Assembly (NCBI GenBank): GCA_910587535.1
Contig: CAJUKM010000022.1
Location: 1-19,738, forward strand
DNA from: an uncultured Bacilli bacterium
Lineage (GTDB): Bacteria; Bacillota_I; Bacilli_A; RF39; UBA660
Length of the DNA stretch: 19,738 nt
Reading direction: 5' to 3'
In this document: one piece after another, positions 1-7,677 of the stretch
Numbering within the stretch: position 1 is the stretch's first letter
Layout of the letters: each line of letters begins with the position of its first letter
Position numbers and translations under genes: made by a program
The notes under the pieces: generated by a model
What the model was told of the DNA's origin: nothing
Databases searched by the model: none
The model's input: only the letters and a program-made list of their open reading frames with translations

Positions 1-1
1 T

Positions 2-193
2 ACAAAAGAAGCTGTATTAAAAGATATGAACCATTTTTCTCCGTCATACTTAGTTATTTCAAAAGATAAAAAAGTTCTAGTGACAATTAGAGAGTGGACT
101 TTAATAGTGGTATCTCTACCAAAAGATACGGATACTCTAAAATTTAAAGTTGGTAATTTTGTTTATAAAAGAGCAAATGAAATAAATGTATGA
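2..193 (+). CDS. 3' end of an unidentified protein (partial)
   Basis: An open frame enters from the left edge and runs for 63 codons to a TGA at 191-193. The visible C-terminus is mixed polar and hydrophobic, with beta-like stretches such as LVTIREWTLIVVSL, and no membrane segment or known motif. In a classic dcw cluster rsmH or ftsL would precede ftsI, but this tail does not resemble the FtsL coiled coil and I cannot assign it. A hairpin terminator follows at once, so it is probably not cotranscribed with ftsI. Confidence 0.55.
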   Translation, partial: TKEAVLKDMNHFSPSYLVISKDKKVLVTIREWTLIVVSLPKDTDTLKFKVGNFVYKRANEINV

Positions 194-218
194 GAGACAA
201 ATGATATTGTCTTTTTTT
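194..218 (+). terminator. Rho-independent terminator after the partial gene
   Basis: AGACAA (195-200) and TTGTCT (207-212) form a perfect 6-bp stem with a 6-nt loop, followed by a T run. It begins directly after the stop codon of the upstream gene and separates it from ftsI. Confidence 0.7.
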
Positions 219-235
219 AATATTATAACAATACT

Positions 236-256
236 TATAATATAATTAACTGGTGA
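236..256 (+). promoter_or_regulatory. Possible -10 element and RBS of ftsI
   Basis: Two overlapping TATAAT hexamers (236-241 and 241-246) lie just upstream of a GGTGA Shine-Dalgarno (252-256), which is 4 nt before the ATG at 261. No good -35 is visible, and a start this close to the gene would leave a very short leader. The call rests on the -10 and on the need for a promoter after the preceding terminator. Confidence 0.35.
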
Positions 257-260
257 AATT

Positions 261-2168
261 ATGTTTAAAAATAAAATAAACACTCGTGTAAGATTCGTAT
301 TTTTGATTGTATCACTCATATTTTTATTAGTAATATTTAAAGTATTTTATATAGAAGTTATCCAATATGATAAGCTTTCTAAGTTAGCCAGCAGTCTTTG
401 GAGTAGGAATTTACCGATTACAGCTGACAGAGGAAACATATATGATCGAAATGGGAAGATAATCGCAACTAATATAACGACGACGAGTCTGGTATTTATA
501 CCTAATCAAATAACTGATAAAGAAGCTGTTGCGCGTGACATAAGCAAAATACTAGATGTAGATTACGAAGATATTTTAGCACATGCTTCAAAAAAAACGT
601 CGATCGAAAGGGTACATCCAGAAGGTAGACAACTTTCTTATGAAATAGCTGAAAAGATAAACTCGTTGAATTACGATGGAGTATATCTTGTCAAAGAATC
701 AAAAAGACACTATCCATATGGAAATGTGCTTTCCCACACTTTGGGTTATGTAGGCATCGATAATCAAGGACTCAGTGGTCTTGAATTAAACTACGACAAA
801 TATTTAACAGGTGTAGATGGGGCGATAAAATATTTTTCAGACGGTAAAGGACATAGATTGAATCTAGAGGAAGTATATATGGCTCCACAAAGTGGAATGA
901 ATTTAACGCTAACTATAGACTTAGATCTTCAGCTAGCTGTCGAAAAAGAACTCGATAATGTCATAGACATGTACGATCCAGAAGACGCCCTCATTCTAGC
1001 AATGGATCCTAAAACTGGCGAAGTCCTTGCTATGGCTAATAGACCTGATTTTGATCCGAATCACTATCAAGATTACTCTATCGAAACGATAAATAGGAAC
1101 TTGGCCATATGGAAAACGTATGAACCGGGAAGTACGTTTAAAATTGTTACTGTTGCTGCATCACTTGAAGAAAATGAAGTAAACTTATTCGAAGATAACT
1201 ATTATGATTCTGGATCTATACAAGTTGAAAACGCGAGAATAAAGTGTTGGAAAAAGGGAGGTCACGGGGCTCAGACGTTTCTAAATGTAGTGGAAAATTC
1301 ATGCAACCCTGGTTTCGTTATCCTAGGACAGAAGCTCGGAACCGAAAGATTGTTCAATTACGTAAATAAGTTCGGATTCGGTACCAAGACAGGAATTGAC
1401 TTGAATGGAGAAGGATCTGGTATACTCTTTACGCTAGATAGAATGGGGCCAGTAGAAACAGCCACAACTGCATTTGGACAGGGAATAAGTGTTACCCCTA
1501 TTCAACAAGTCAGGGCGGTAAGTGCAGCTGTAAATGGGGGAGAATTACTAAAACCATATATAGTAAAGACTGTAAGTGAACCAGAGACAAATGCTACAAT
1601 TACAGAAAACACAAAAACTGTTATATCAAATGTGATCAGCGAACAAACTAGTAGTATGGTACGATATGCATTAGAAAGTGTCGTTGCTAATGGTAGTGGA
1701 AGAAATGCTTACATAGAAAACTATAGAGTAGGTGGTAAGACAGGAACTGCTCAAAAAGTAGAAAATGGCGTTTATCTCCAAGGAAATTACATAGTATCAT
1801 TTATTGGCTTTATGCCAGCAGATGATCCAGAAATAGTCGTATATGTAGCGATAAACAACCCTAAAGGTATAACTCAATATGGTGGAACTGTATCGGCACC
1901 AATAGCAAAAAATGTTCTAACAGCGGCAATAGAGATCTTAGATATAGAGCCAGACTTAGAAGGAATGGAAAAAGAATATAGATGGTATGAAGACTCTTAT
2001 GTTAAATTACCAGATGTGACTGGTATGGAGAAAAAAGATGCAATAAAACTGCTAAAAGATTTCAAAGTCGAATACTCTGGATCTGGTGAAGTCGTTCTTT
2101 TTATGAGTCCAGAACCGGGATATTACGTCAAAAAAGGCGGTACTGTAAAGCTGATGCTCAAAGATTAA
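261..2168 (+). CDS. ftsI: Penicillin-binding protein 2 / SpoVD-type peptidoglycan transpeptidase with a PASTA domain
   Basis: This is a class B penicillin-binding protein, the D,D-transpeptidase that crosslinks septal (or spore cortex) peptidoglycan as the partner of FtsW. Residues about 10-30 are one N-terminal membrane anchor, followed by the PBP dimerisation domain (about 50-200) and the transpeptidase domain. The three active-site motifs are intact: S291-T-F-K294 with the acylated serine, S347-C-N349, and K493-T-G495. One PASTA domain closes the protein (about 581-635), as in SpoVD and clostridial division PBPs. The length of 635 residues is normal for the family. Its own terminator-bounded unit and the following mraY and ftsW fit a division/cell-wall cluster. 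FtsI and SpoVD cannot be separated from sequence alone; if the organism does not sporulate it is the division enzyme. Confidence 0.93.
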   Translation: MFKNKINTRVRFVFLIVSLIFLLVIFKVFYIEVIQYDKLSKLASSLWSRNLPITADRGNIYDRNGKIIATNITTTSLVFIPNQITDKEAVARDISKILDVDYEDILAHASKKTSIERVHPEGRQLSYEIAEKINSLNYDGVYLVKESKRHYPYGNVLSHTLGYVGIDNQGLSGLELNYDKYLTGVDGAIKYFSDGKGHRLNLEEVYMAPQSGMNLTLTIDLDLQLAVEKELDNVIDMYDPEDALILAMDPKTGEVLAMANRPDFDPNHYQDYSIETINRNLAIWKTYEPGSTFKIVTVAASLEENEVNLFEDNYYDSGSIQVENARIKCWKKGGHGAQTFLNVVENSCNPGFVILGQKLGTERLFNYVNKFGFGTKTGIDLNGEGSGILFTLDRMGPVETATTAFGQGISVTPIQQVRAVSAAVNGGELLKPYIVKTVSEPETNATITENTKTVISNVISEQTSSMVRYALESVVANGSGRNAYIENYRVGGKTGTAQKVENGVYLQGNYIVSFIGFMPADDPEIVVYVAINNPKGITQYGGTVSAPIAKNVLTAAIEILDIEPDLEGMEKEYRWYEDSYVKLPDVTGMEKKDAIKLLKDFKVEYSGSGEVVLFMSPEPGYYVKKGGTVKLMLKD

Positions 2169-2207
2169 AAATTAAAACTTTAAAATTGTAAACTTATATA
2201 AAAAAAG

Positions 2208-2236
2208 TTTCAATTACATATTATTTAATATATAAT
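2208..2236 (+). promoter_or_regulatory. Candidate promoter of mraY
   Basis: TTTCAA (2208-2213), a 17-bp spacer and a perfect TATAAT (2231-2236) lie in the 96-bp gap between ftsI and mraY. The -35 matches only half the consensus. A GAGGTG ribosome binding site follows, about 9 nt before the mraY start. Confidence 0.45.
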
Positions 2237-2264
2237 ATAAACATGAACGGATGAGGTGTAAGCA

Positions 2265-3269
2265 ATGTTAATTTTAGCTAAAACTACACTCGCTATTATG
2301 TTAGGATTTGTCATTTCTGTGATAACCGGTTTTATAGCGATACCTATATTAAAGAAAATTAATTTTAAACAAAAAATAAATTCATATTTAAATAAAAGGC
2401 ACATGGAAAAGCAAGGAACTCCTACCCTAGGAGGAGTCATTTTCATAATTCCTACTATAATAGCACTCATACTTTTGTACATTAGAGATAGTATTTCTAT
2501 AACACATAACTTAGTAATAGTCGTATTCGTATTTTTAAGTTATGGAGCGTTAGGATTTTTAGACGATTATCTTAAACTTAAAAGAAAAGACTCGTTGAGT
2601 GGTAGTGAAGGACTCAAATCGTGGCAAAAATTTTTAATGCAAATCATAATTGCTGTAATATTTTTCTTCATATATAGAAGTTATGGAGGAACTGGTGATC
2701 TTACATTCAGTTTCTTCGGATGGAACTTTCCTATGGGATGGACTTATGGATTATTTATTTTATTAGTATTAGTTGCCACTACAAATGCAGTTAACATAAG
2801 CGATGGACTCGACGGATTAGCTGGAGGATTGAGTATATTTGCTTTTGCTTCCTTCGGGTTAGTTGCTTGGAATACTACGTGGTTAGATGGTTATCAAGAG
2901 TTAGCTATTTTCTGCTTTCTGTTGATAGGGTCGCTCGCAGGATTTCTTCAATTCAACTCTCATCCTGCAAGAGTATTTATGGGTGATGCTGGTTCTCTAG
3001 CACTAGGTGGAGCCCTTGCAACTATCGCCATACTTACGAGACACGAATTCTCTTTGATACTGGTAGGTGGAGTTTTCGTAGTAGAAACGCTAAGTAGTCT
3101 TATCCAGATAATAGCTATTAGAAAATTCCATAAAAAAGTATTTTTAAAAGCGCCGTTACACCACCATTTTGAAGAATTGGGATGGAAAGAAACCGATATC
3201 GTAAAACTATTTTGGTCAGCTGGATTTATCTTATCGATGTTAGGAATTATATACGGTGTTTGGCTATAA
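2265..3269 (+). CDS. mraY: Phospho-N-acetylmuramoyl-pentapeptide transferase (lipid I synthase)
   Basis: MraY transfers phospho-MurNAc-pentapeptide from UDP to undecaprenyl phosphate at the inner face of the membrane, giving lipid I, the first membrane step of peptidoglycan synthesis. The protein is polytopic, with about ten hydrophobic helices over 334 residues, a normal length. Diagnostic motifs are present: the Asp pair D100-D101 in LDDYLK, the N174 loop (NAVNISDGLDGLAGG) with its catalytic Asp, D241 in FMGDAGS, and the HHHF signature at 299-302 (APLHHHFE). GAGGTG upstream of the ATG supports the start. It stands between ftsI and ftsW, but murD, usual after mraY, is missing, and a hairpin follows the stop codon. 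Confidence 0.96.
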   Translation: MLILAKTTLAIMLGFVISVITGFIAIPILKKINFKQKINSYLNKRHMEKQGTPTLGGVIFIIPTIIALILLYIRDSISITHNLVIVVFVFLSYGALGFLDDYLKLKRKDSLSGSEGLKSWQKFLMQIIIAVIFFFIYRSYGGTGDLTFSFFGWNFPMGWTYGLFILLVLVATTNAVNISDGLDGLAGGLSIFAFASFGLVAWNTTWLDGYQELAIFCFLLIGSLAGFLQFNSHPARVFMGDAGSLALGGALATIAILTRHEFSLILVGGVFVVETLSSLIQIIAIRKFHKKVFLKAPLHHHFEELGWKETDIVKLFWSAGFILSMLGIIYGVWL

Positions 3270-3294
3270 GGAACCCCTTGAGGTTCTTTTTATT
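3268..3294 (+). terminator. Terminator after mraY
   Basis: GAACC (3271-3275) pairs with GGTTC (3282-3286), extended outwards to about 8 bp through a G-T pair, followed by a T-rich tail. The stem begins inside the mraY stop codon. It implies that ftsW is at least partly transcribed separately. Confidence 0.65.
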
Positions 3295-3328
3295 AACAAA
3301 AAAAATATATTTTATATAGGTGGTTCAT

Positions 3329-4414
3329 TTGAAAATACCTTTAGATAAAATATTAAAAACTATCGTAATCATTCTTGCATCTTTTGGAACGATAATGATC
3401 TATTCTGCTAGTAGCATCTGGGCTGAATACAAATTTGGGAACGAGTACAAATTTTTCTTTTCACAAGTAATATTTTTAGCAGTTGGTATAGCCATAATGA
3501 CGATACTTTCTAAAATTGACTACAGAATATACAGTAAACATGCTAACAAAATACTTTTAATATGTTTGACACTTTTAATATTAGTTTTAATTCCAGGAAT
3601 AGGAACGGTTAGAAACGGAAGTCGAAGTTGGTTTGGCATAGGCGGCTTGGGAATTCAACCGAGTGAGCTTTCCAAGATAGGTCTTATCATATTTACAGCA
3701 AAGTATTTATCTAAAAACGAAAAAGATATGAGATCTATAAAACTAGGTATATTGCCCATCATGGGAATAATCATACTCTTTTTCGGTCTCATAATGCTAG
3801 AACCTGATTTTGGTACAGGTATGGTTATAACTTTGACATTAGTAGTAATGATTTTTATTAGTGAATCCAAAATTTCCTTTTTCATAGGTTGTGGTATCGT
3901 AGGACTTTTAGGAATCGTTGCCCTCATAATAGTAGCGCCTTATCGTATGGCTCGAATAATCTCTTTCATAAATCCTTGGGTAGATCCTTTAGGCAGTGGA
4001 TTCCAAATCATTCAAAGTCTCTATGCTATAGGGCCAGGCGGCCTATTAGGAATGGGATTTATGAAATCTAGACAAAAATACTTTTATCTACCTGAACCCC
4101 AAACCGATTTCATATTTTCTATAATAAGCGAAGAATTTGGCTTTTTAGGAGTTCTATTGGTATCGATATCTTTTTTCTCTATATTTTATACATCACTCAA
4201 AATATTTTTTAAAACTAAAGATCTCTTCGGCAAATATTTAGTTTTTGGATTATCTTTCGGAATAATTTTACAAGCTATACTAAATCTAGCGGTGGTTGTA
4301 GGGCTAGTGCCAGTCACTGGAGTGACCCTCCCATTCCTCTCTTATGGTGGCTCGAGTCTATTAGTATCTATGGCTAGCATCGGAATAATTTTAAGCGTCA
4401 GTAAACATCAATAA
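3329..4414 (+). CDS. ftsW: FtsW-type lipid II polymerase (SEDS family)
   Basis: SEDS proteins polymerise lipid II into glycan strands together with a class B PBP, here presumably FtsI. The protein is polytopic with about ten membrane helices. Family signatures are present: NGSRSWFGIGGLGIQPSE, the loop PEPQTDFIFSIISEEFGFLG, and the C-terminal LPFLSYGGSS. The first possible codon is a GTG at 3320, but it lies inside the AGGTGG ribosome binding site (3318-3323). The TTG at 3329, 5 nt after that site, is therefore the better start and gives 361 residues. RodA is an alternative name for the same fold; clustering with ftsI and mraY favours FtsW. Confidence 0.92.
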   Translation: MKIPLDKILKTIVIILASFGTIMIYSASSIWAEYKFGNEYKFFFSQVIFLAVGIAIMTILSKIDYRIYSKHANKILLICLTLLILVLIPGIGTVRNGSRSWFGIGGLGIQPSELSKIGLIIFTAKYLSKNEKDMRSIKLGILPIMGIIILFFGLIMLEPDFGTGMVITLTLVVMIFISESKISFFIGCGIVGLLGIVALIIVAPYRMARIISFINPWVDPLGSGFQIIQSLYAIGPGGLLGMGFMKSRQKYFYLPEPQTDFIFSIISEEFGFLGVLLVSISFFSIFYTSLKIFFKTKDLFGKYLVFGLSFGIILQAILNLAVVVGLVPVTGVTLPFLSYGGSSLLVSMASIGIILSVSKHQ

Positions 4415-4433
4415 AAAAATTTTTAAATAATAG

Positions 4434-4462
4434 TTGACAGATGGAAAAAAAAAGAATAAACT
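4434..4462 (+). promoter_or_regulatory. Promoter of the T-box operon
   Basis: A consensus TTGACA (4434-4439), a 17-bp spacer and TAAACT (4457-4462, four of six consensus bases) precede the T-box leader. Transcription would begin near 4469, just before the first leader helix. Confidence 0.6.
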
Positions 4463-4469
4463 AAAACTA

Positions 4470-4677
4470 TATTTTGATAGAAGAAGAGGAGTACTACTTT
4501 TTTGCAAATCAAAGAGAGTGACAGTTGGTGAAAAGTCATATTTGAAAAGTAGGAAGACACTTCTTTATATATCACACGTTTAAAATCGCGTTAAGATTTA
4601 AAGAGATACAATGACTATTGTAAGTAGGGTGGCACCGCGGCTATCATAGTTCGCCCCTATAGTTCGATAGTTTTTTT
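4470..4677 (+). promoter_or_regulatory. T-box riboswitch leader, likely tRNA-Asp-responsive
   Basis: The leader carries the conserved T-box sequence GGGTGGCACCGCGG (4627-4640), which in the antiterminator bulge pairs with the free CCA end of uncharged tRNA. Stem I is recognisable: AGAAG (4479-4483) can pair with CTTCT (4560-4564), and the conserved AGAGAG...GGTGAAAAG stretch lies at 4512-4534. The specifier region reads GACAC (4556-4560). GAC followed by A is the usual layout and points to Asp; an overlapping CAC would be His. Expression control is by antitermination: CTATC (4641-4645) and GATAG (4666-4670) bracket an imperfect terminator helix followed by seven Ts. The terminator stem is weak as I draw it. 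The leader fills the roughly 285-bp gap between ftsW and the next gene. Confidence 0.92.
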
Positions 4678-4699
4678 GTTTTAAAAAAAGAAAGGATAA

Positions 4700-5527
4700 A
4701 TGAAAATGCCAATCGATAGTAAAAAATTAGAATATATAATAGATATATTTAAAGGTACATGTGAACTAAATAATTACGAAAACTATTATCTAAGTATTAT
4801 GGATGGAACTAATATTAGAGATAGTCTATATAAAGTGGTAAAAAAAGAACTAACTGACAAGGGGAAATATTACTTTACTGGTCCTTATTTCGATGATGAA
4901 GAAAAGTTCGGTTTTGGAATATTCTTGAAGGAGAAATATAATCCATATTTATTTGTAGAGTGTATAAACTTGGCTATGAAATTTTTATACAATCTAGGTA
5001 TTGAAGGTTCTAAAATAACGCTTGGCAAAAATGCTGCTAGCAAAATATCTACTGAAGAAGTTGTCGATAATCTAGAAAATTTAGAATTACCGTTTGAAAA
5101 AGATGTCGAAATAGAAAGTGATGAATATTTTGATCTATCGTTTAGTATCACTGTAGAAGGTTCGCCTGTTATAAAAGGCGGTCTATCTCTCGAAAATGAA
5201 ACGATCTATGCCGAAATAGAATACGATGATATAGAAGATCTTGTCGAACCTAAACTCACAACATATATAACGGATGCCTATGTCCTTCCAAAAAGCGAGC
5301 AAGTCTATAGTGAAGCACTACTTATAGCGACAGATCTAAGGGACAGTGGTTTTAAAGTCGAAGTAGATTATTCTTTAAAAAACGATAAACAAATCGATGC
5401 TCAATTTTTGATAACTTTTGATGAAAAAGATATTCAAAAATTTAGAGTAAAACTTATAGATTTAAAGACAAAAGAAGAAAAAGAAGTTGCCATAAATAAC
5501 CTGATAGAAGAAATATCATTCATTTGA
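4700..5527 (+). CDS. HisRS-like protein lacking catalytic motifs (hisS paralogue in the hisS position)
   Basis: The protein of 275 residues is a shortened relative of histidyl-tRNA synthetase (usually about 420). Residues 34-110 follow the HisRS core: a degenerate EGT loop (MDGTNIR), then KYYFTGPYF and the helices after motif 2. Residues 192-275 follow the HisRS anticodon-binding domain (DAYVLPKSE, LRDSGFKVEVDYS, VKLIDLKTKEE). Catalytic features are missing. Motif 1 and most of the N-terminus are gone, the motif-2 arginine segment after GPYF is replaced by DDEEKF, and the RGLDYY and GGGRYD histidine-site motifs are not present. Part of the tRNA-contacting loop in the C-terminal domain (about 226-233) is shortened. 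It lies directly after the T-box and just ahead of aspS, where Firmicutes usually have hisS. AAAGGA is 3 nt before this ATG and 9 nt before an ATG at 4706, so translation may start at residue 3. A regulatory or tRNA-binding role, as for HisZ, is inference. Confidence 0.72.
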   Translation: MKMPIDSKKLEYIIDIFKGTCELNNYENYYLSIMDGTNIRDSLYKVVKKELTDKGKYYFTGPYFDDEEKFGFGIFLKEKYNPYLFVECINLAMKFLYNLGIEGSKITLGKNAASKISTEEVVDNLENLELPFEKDVEIESDEYFDLSFSITVEGSPVIKGGLSLENETIYAEIEYDDIEDLVEPKLTTYITDAYVLPKSEQVYSEALLIATDLRDSGFKVEVDYSLKNDKQIDAQFLITFDEKDIQKFRVKLIDLKTKEEKEVAINNLIEEISFI

Positions 5528-5547
5528 AGAGAAAGAAGGAGAAAAAT

Positions 5548-6837
5548 ATGCGAACATATATAAAAGAATTAGAAGAAAAAAAATACACAGAGATTGCAGG
5601 ATTTATTACAAAAATTAGAGATACTAAATACATGGTATTCATAATGTTAAAAGATATCACAGGAGAAATTCAAGTATCGATATCTAAAGAAGAAAAACCT
5701 GAATTAATCGAAAAAGCTTTGGAATGCACTACTGGATCAGTAATCAGATTAAAAGGAGAGATGGTCTTAAGTGAATACGTCAAAAATGGAGGCAGAGAGT
5801 TTATACCTAAAGAAATCGTAATAGAGTCAATTTCTGCACCTTCCCCAATAGAGGAGTCTGCTGAAATAGATTCGAGATTAGACTATAGATGGGTTGACTT
5901 AAGAACTACTAAGAACACTTTGATATACAAAATTCAAAGTACGCTCATACGAGCTATGCGAGAATTCATGTACCAAGAGAACTTTATCGAAATACATACC
6001 CCAAAGATGATTGCAACCGCAAGTGAAAGCGGATCAGAAGTATTTGAAGTAAAATATTTCGATCGAAACGCATACTTAGCCCAATCGCCACAATTCTATA
6101 AACAAATGGCGATGGCAGCAGGCCTAGAACGTATATTCGAAGTAGGACCAGTGTTCCGCGCTGAGAAATCGTTTACTAATAGACATAGTACAGAGTTCAC
6201 TGGATTCGATATAGAGTTTAGTTATATCGATTCTTATAGAGACGTCATGGACATGCAAGAAAGACTCCTAACATACGCATTAAAAGCAGTTGAAGAAAAG
6301 TATGGAAAAGAAATAGAAGAAACTTTCGGAATGAAAGTGATAGTTCCTAAAGACTCTTTTCCAAGAATCAAACTTGCCGAATTATATGATGAGATAGAAA
6401 AAAGATATGGTTATACTGTAGAAGATGATGAAAAAACTGACTTGACTAGCGAAGCGGAGAAATTAGGCTGCAGATATGCTATGGAAGAATTCGGTTCTGA
6501 ATTTCTCTTTGTAACCGATTTTAAACCAGATAAAAGAGCATTCTACCACATGAGAGATGAAGAAGGAATACCACAAGGATACGATCTATTATGGAGAGGC
6601 GTAGAGATTACAACTGGTGCTCAAAGAGAACACAGATATGATATTCTAAAAAAGCAAGCGAAAGAAAAAGGATTGGAAAAAGATGTCGAATTCTACTTGG
6701 AATTCTTTAAATATGGATGTCCTCCCCATGGTGGCTTTGGATTAGGAGTAGATAGACTTACGATGTTACTTTTGAATCTTTCTAGTTTAAAAGAAACAGA
6801 ATTCTTATTCAGAGGGCCAAACAGATTAACTCCATAA
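5548..6837 (+). CDS. aspS: Aspartyl-tRNA synthetase, short archaeal-type (possibly non-discriminating)
   Basis: The enzyme charges tRNA-Asp with aspartate. An N-terminal OB-fold anticodon domain (about 14-95) precedes a class II catalytic core with motif 2 (PVFRAEKSFTNRHSTEF, 201-217) and motif 3 (GLGVDRL, around 398-404). At 429 residues it lacks the roughly 120-residue GAD insertion of ordinary bacterial AspRS, so it belongs to the archaeal/eukaryotic-like AspS2 group, whose bacterial members are often non-discriminating and also make Asp-tRNA-Asn for GatCAB. The position equivalent to the discriminating Trp of archaeal enzymes appears to be Thr21, compatible with relaxed specificity but not proof. 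The start is ATG 5548, 6 nt after AGAAGGAG; an in-frame TTG at 5524 overlaps the previous stop and is less likely. It is cotranscribed with the HisRS-like gene under the T-box. Confidence 0.93.
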   Translation: MRTYIKELEEKKYTEIAGFITKIRDTKYMVFIMLKDITGEIQVSISKEEKPELIEKALECTTGSVIRLKGEMVLSEYVKNGGREFIPKEIVIESISAPSPIEESAEIDSRLDYRWVDLRTTKNTLIYKIQSTLIRAMREFMYQENFIEIHTPKMIATASESGSEVFEVKYFDRNAYLAQSPQFYKQMAMAAGLERIFEVGPVFRAEKSFTNRHSTEFTGFDIEFSYIDSYRDVMDMQERLLTYALKAVEEKYGKEIEETFGMKVIVPKDSFPRIKLAELYDEIEKRYGYTVEDDEKTDLTSEAEKLGCRYAMEEFGSEFLFVTDFKPDKRAFYHMRDEEGIPQGYDLLWRGVEITTGAQREHRYDILKKQAKEKGLEKDVEFYLEFFKYGCPPHGGFGLGVDRLTMLLLNLSSLKETEFLFRGPNRLTP

Positions 6838-6877
6838 CAAAAAAATAGATGGAAAAATTTCCACCTATTTTTTTGTT
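6836..6877. terminator. Bidirectional terminator between aspS and the convergent gene
   Basis: A 13-bp A/T-rich stem (6836-6848 with 6865-6877), one mismatch and a further TGGA/TCCA stem (6850-6853 with 6860-6863) form a strong hairpin with a T run on both strands. It begins in the aspS stop codon, and its right arm encodes the last codons and the stop of the minus-strand gene. Confidence 0.85.
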
Positions 6878-7677
6878 GTCATGACAAATTTTTTTAAAGC
6901 ACCATTCTCTCTTACATTTCCCATCAGTTCCTCTAATGAACAATAATTCGCTATATAGTTTATGAGAGTTTGTTTTGCTAAGCTTGTTTTTTTTGAGTTA
7001 ATAGTTCCAAGAAGAGCATTTCTATTTATGCCTCCCCATTGGAACTCATCGTGGTCTGCTAAGTAGAGTATGATATCCTCATATATACTTTCGATACGTC
7101 TAAGTTTTTCGGCTGAGTCTTTATAAAATATACTTTCATCTTCTCTGTCGGGATCTTCACTTCTCTCTAATAATGAACATATGTATGTATCATGGAATTC
7201 TATTAGACGAACATATTTTTCAAGAAATTTTCGATTGAAGCGATCTACACAAAAGGCATTATTGCCTTCAAAATTAACTTTTCCTAATAGATCTTTTGCC
7301 ACAGATATAGGATAATCGTTTAATCTATATGTATAATAAGGAGAAGTTGGAGAATTAACTGGAAGAGTAGAACAAGGTATATGTGAATCGATTTCTTCAA
7401 CTTTCTTCTCATATTGCTTATACTCTAGAGGCAGTGAAAATGTATATAAAATAGGCTGATTTGAAGCTGCATTAACCTTTTGTACGATTTCCATAGAAAT
7501 TTCTAAAAGATGGTTAAAAACGCTGCTATTAAACTCTGGATTTCCACTCGCCATTTGATAAAACAATTCTTGGCTAGTTCGAATCTTATATCTTTCAAGT
7601 ATTCTATCTTCTTTTGAGGACATTTTCCCACTACTTAAATAATACGGATGAATACAAACATCATTTAAAGTTATCAT
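6865..7677 (-). CDS. Unknown protein, third and most divergent of three tandem paralogues
   Basis: I do not recognise this family. The 270-residue protein is soluble-looking, without a signal peptide or membrane segment, and is rich in charged and aromatic residues. It shares the frame of the two upstream paralogues: a conserved Cys before LP (PCSTLP), a Y/F-RL motif, K-V-x3-G-x-NAFC, SIYEDIILYLADHDEF, CSLEEL and LKKFV near the end. It lacks the FGPxKAQRLG block of the other two. Its ATG overlaps the stop of the upstream paralogue by four bases (ATGA) and has no strong ribosome binding site, so translational coupling is likely. The stop codon lies inside the terminator shared with aspS. Confidence 0.75.
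   Translation of the reverse strand: MITLNDVCIHPYYLSSGKMSSKEDRILERYKIRTSQELFYQMASGNPEFNSSVFNHLLEISMEIVQKVNAASNQPILYTFSLPLEYKQYEKKVEEIDSHIPCSTLPVNSPTSPYYTYRLNDYPISVAKDLLGKVNFEGNNAFCVDRFNRKFLEKYVRLIEFHDTYICSLLERSEDPDREDESIFYKDSAEKLRRIESIYEDIILYLADHDEFQWGGINRNALLGTINSKKTSLAKQTLINYIANYCSLEELMGNVRENGALKKFVMTTKK

Noticed and set aside
137..319. 60-codon minus-strand open frame across the partial gene and the ftsI start
   Set aside because: It is a low-complexity Ile/Asn-rich translation of A/T-rich DNA overlapping a terminator and the start of ftsI, with no ribosome binding site.
5524..5547. TTG start eight codons upstream for aspS
   Set aside because: It would read through the ribosome binding site AGAAGGAG; the ATG at 5548 has proper spacing and matches the family N-terminus.
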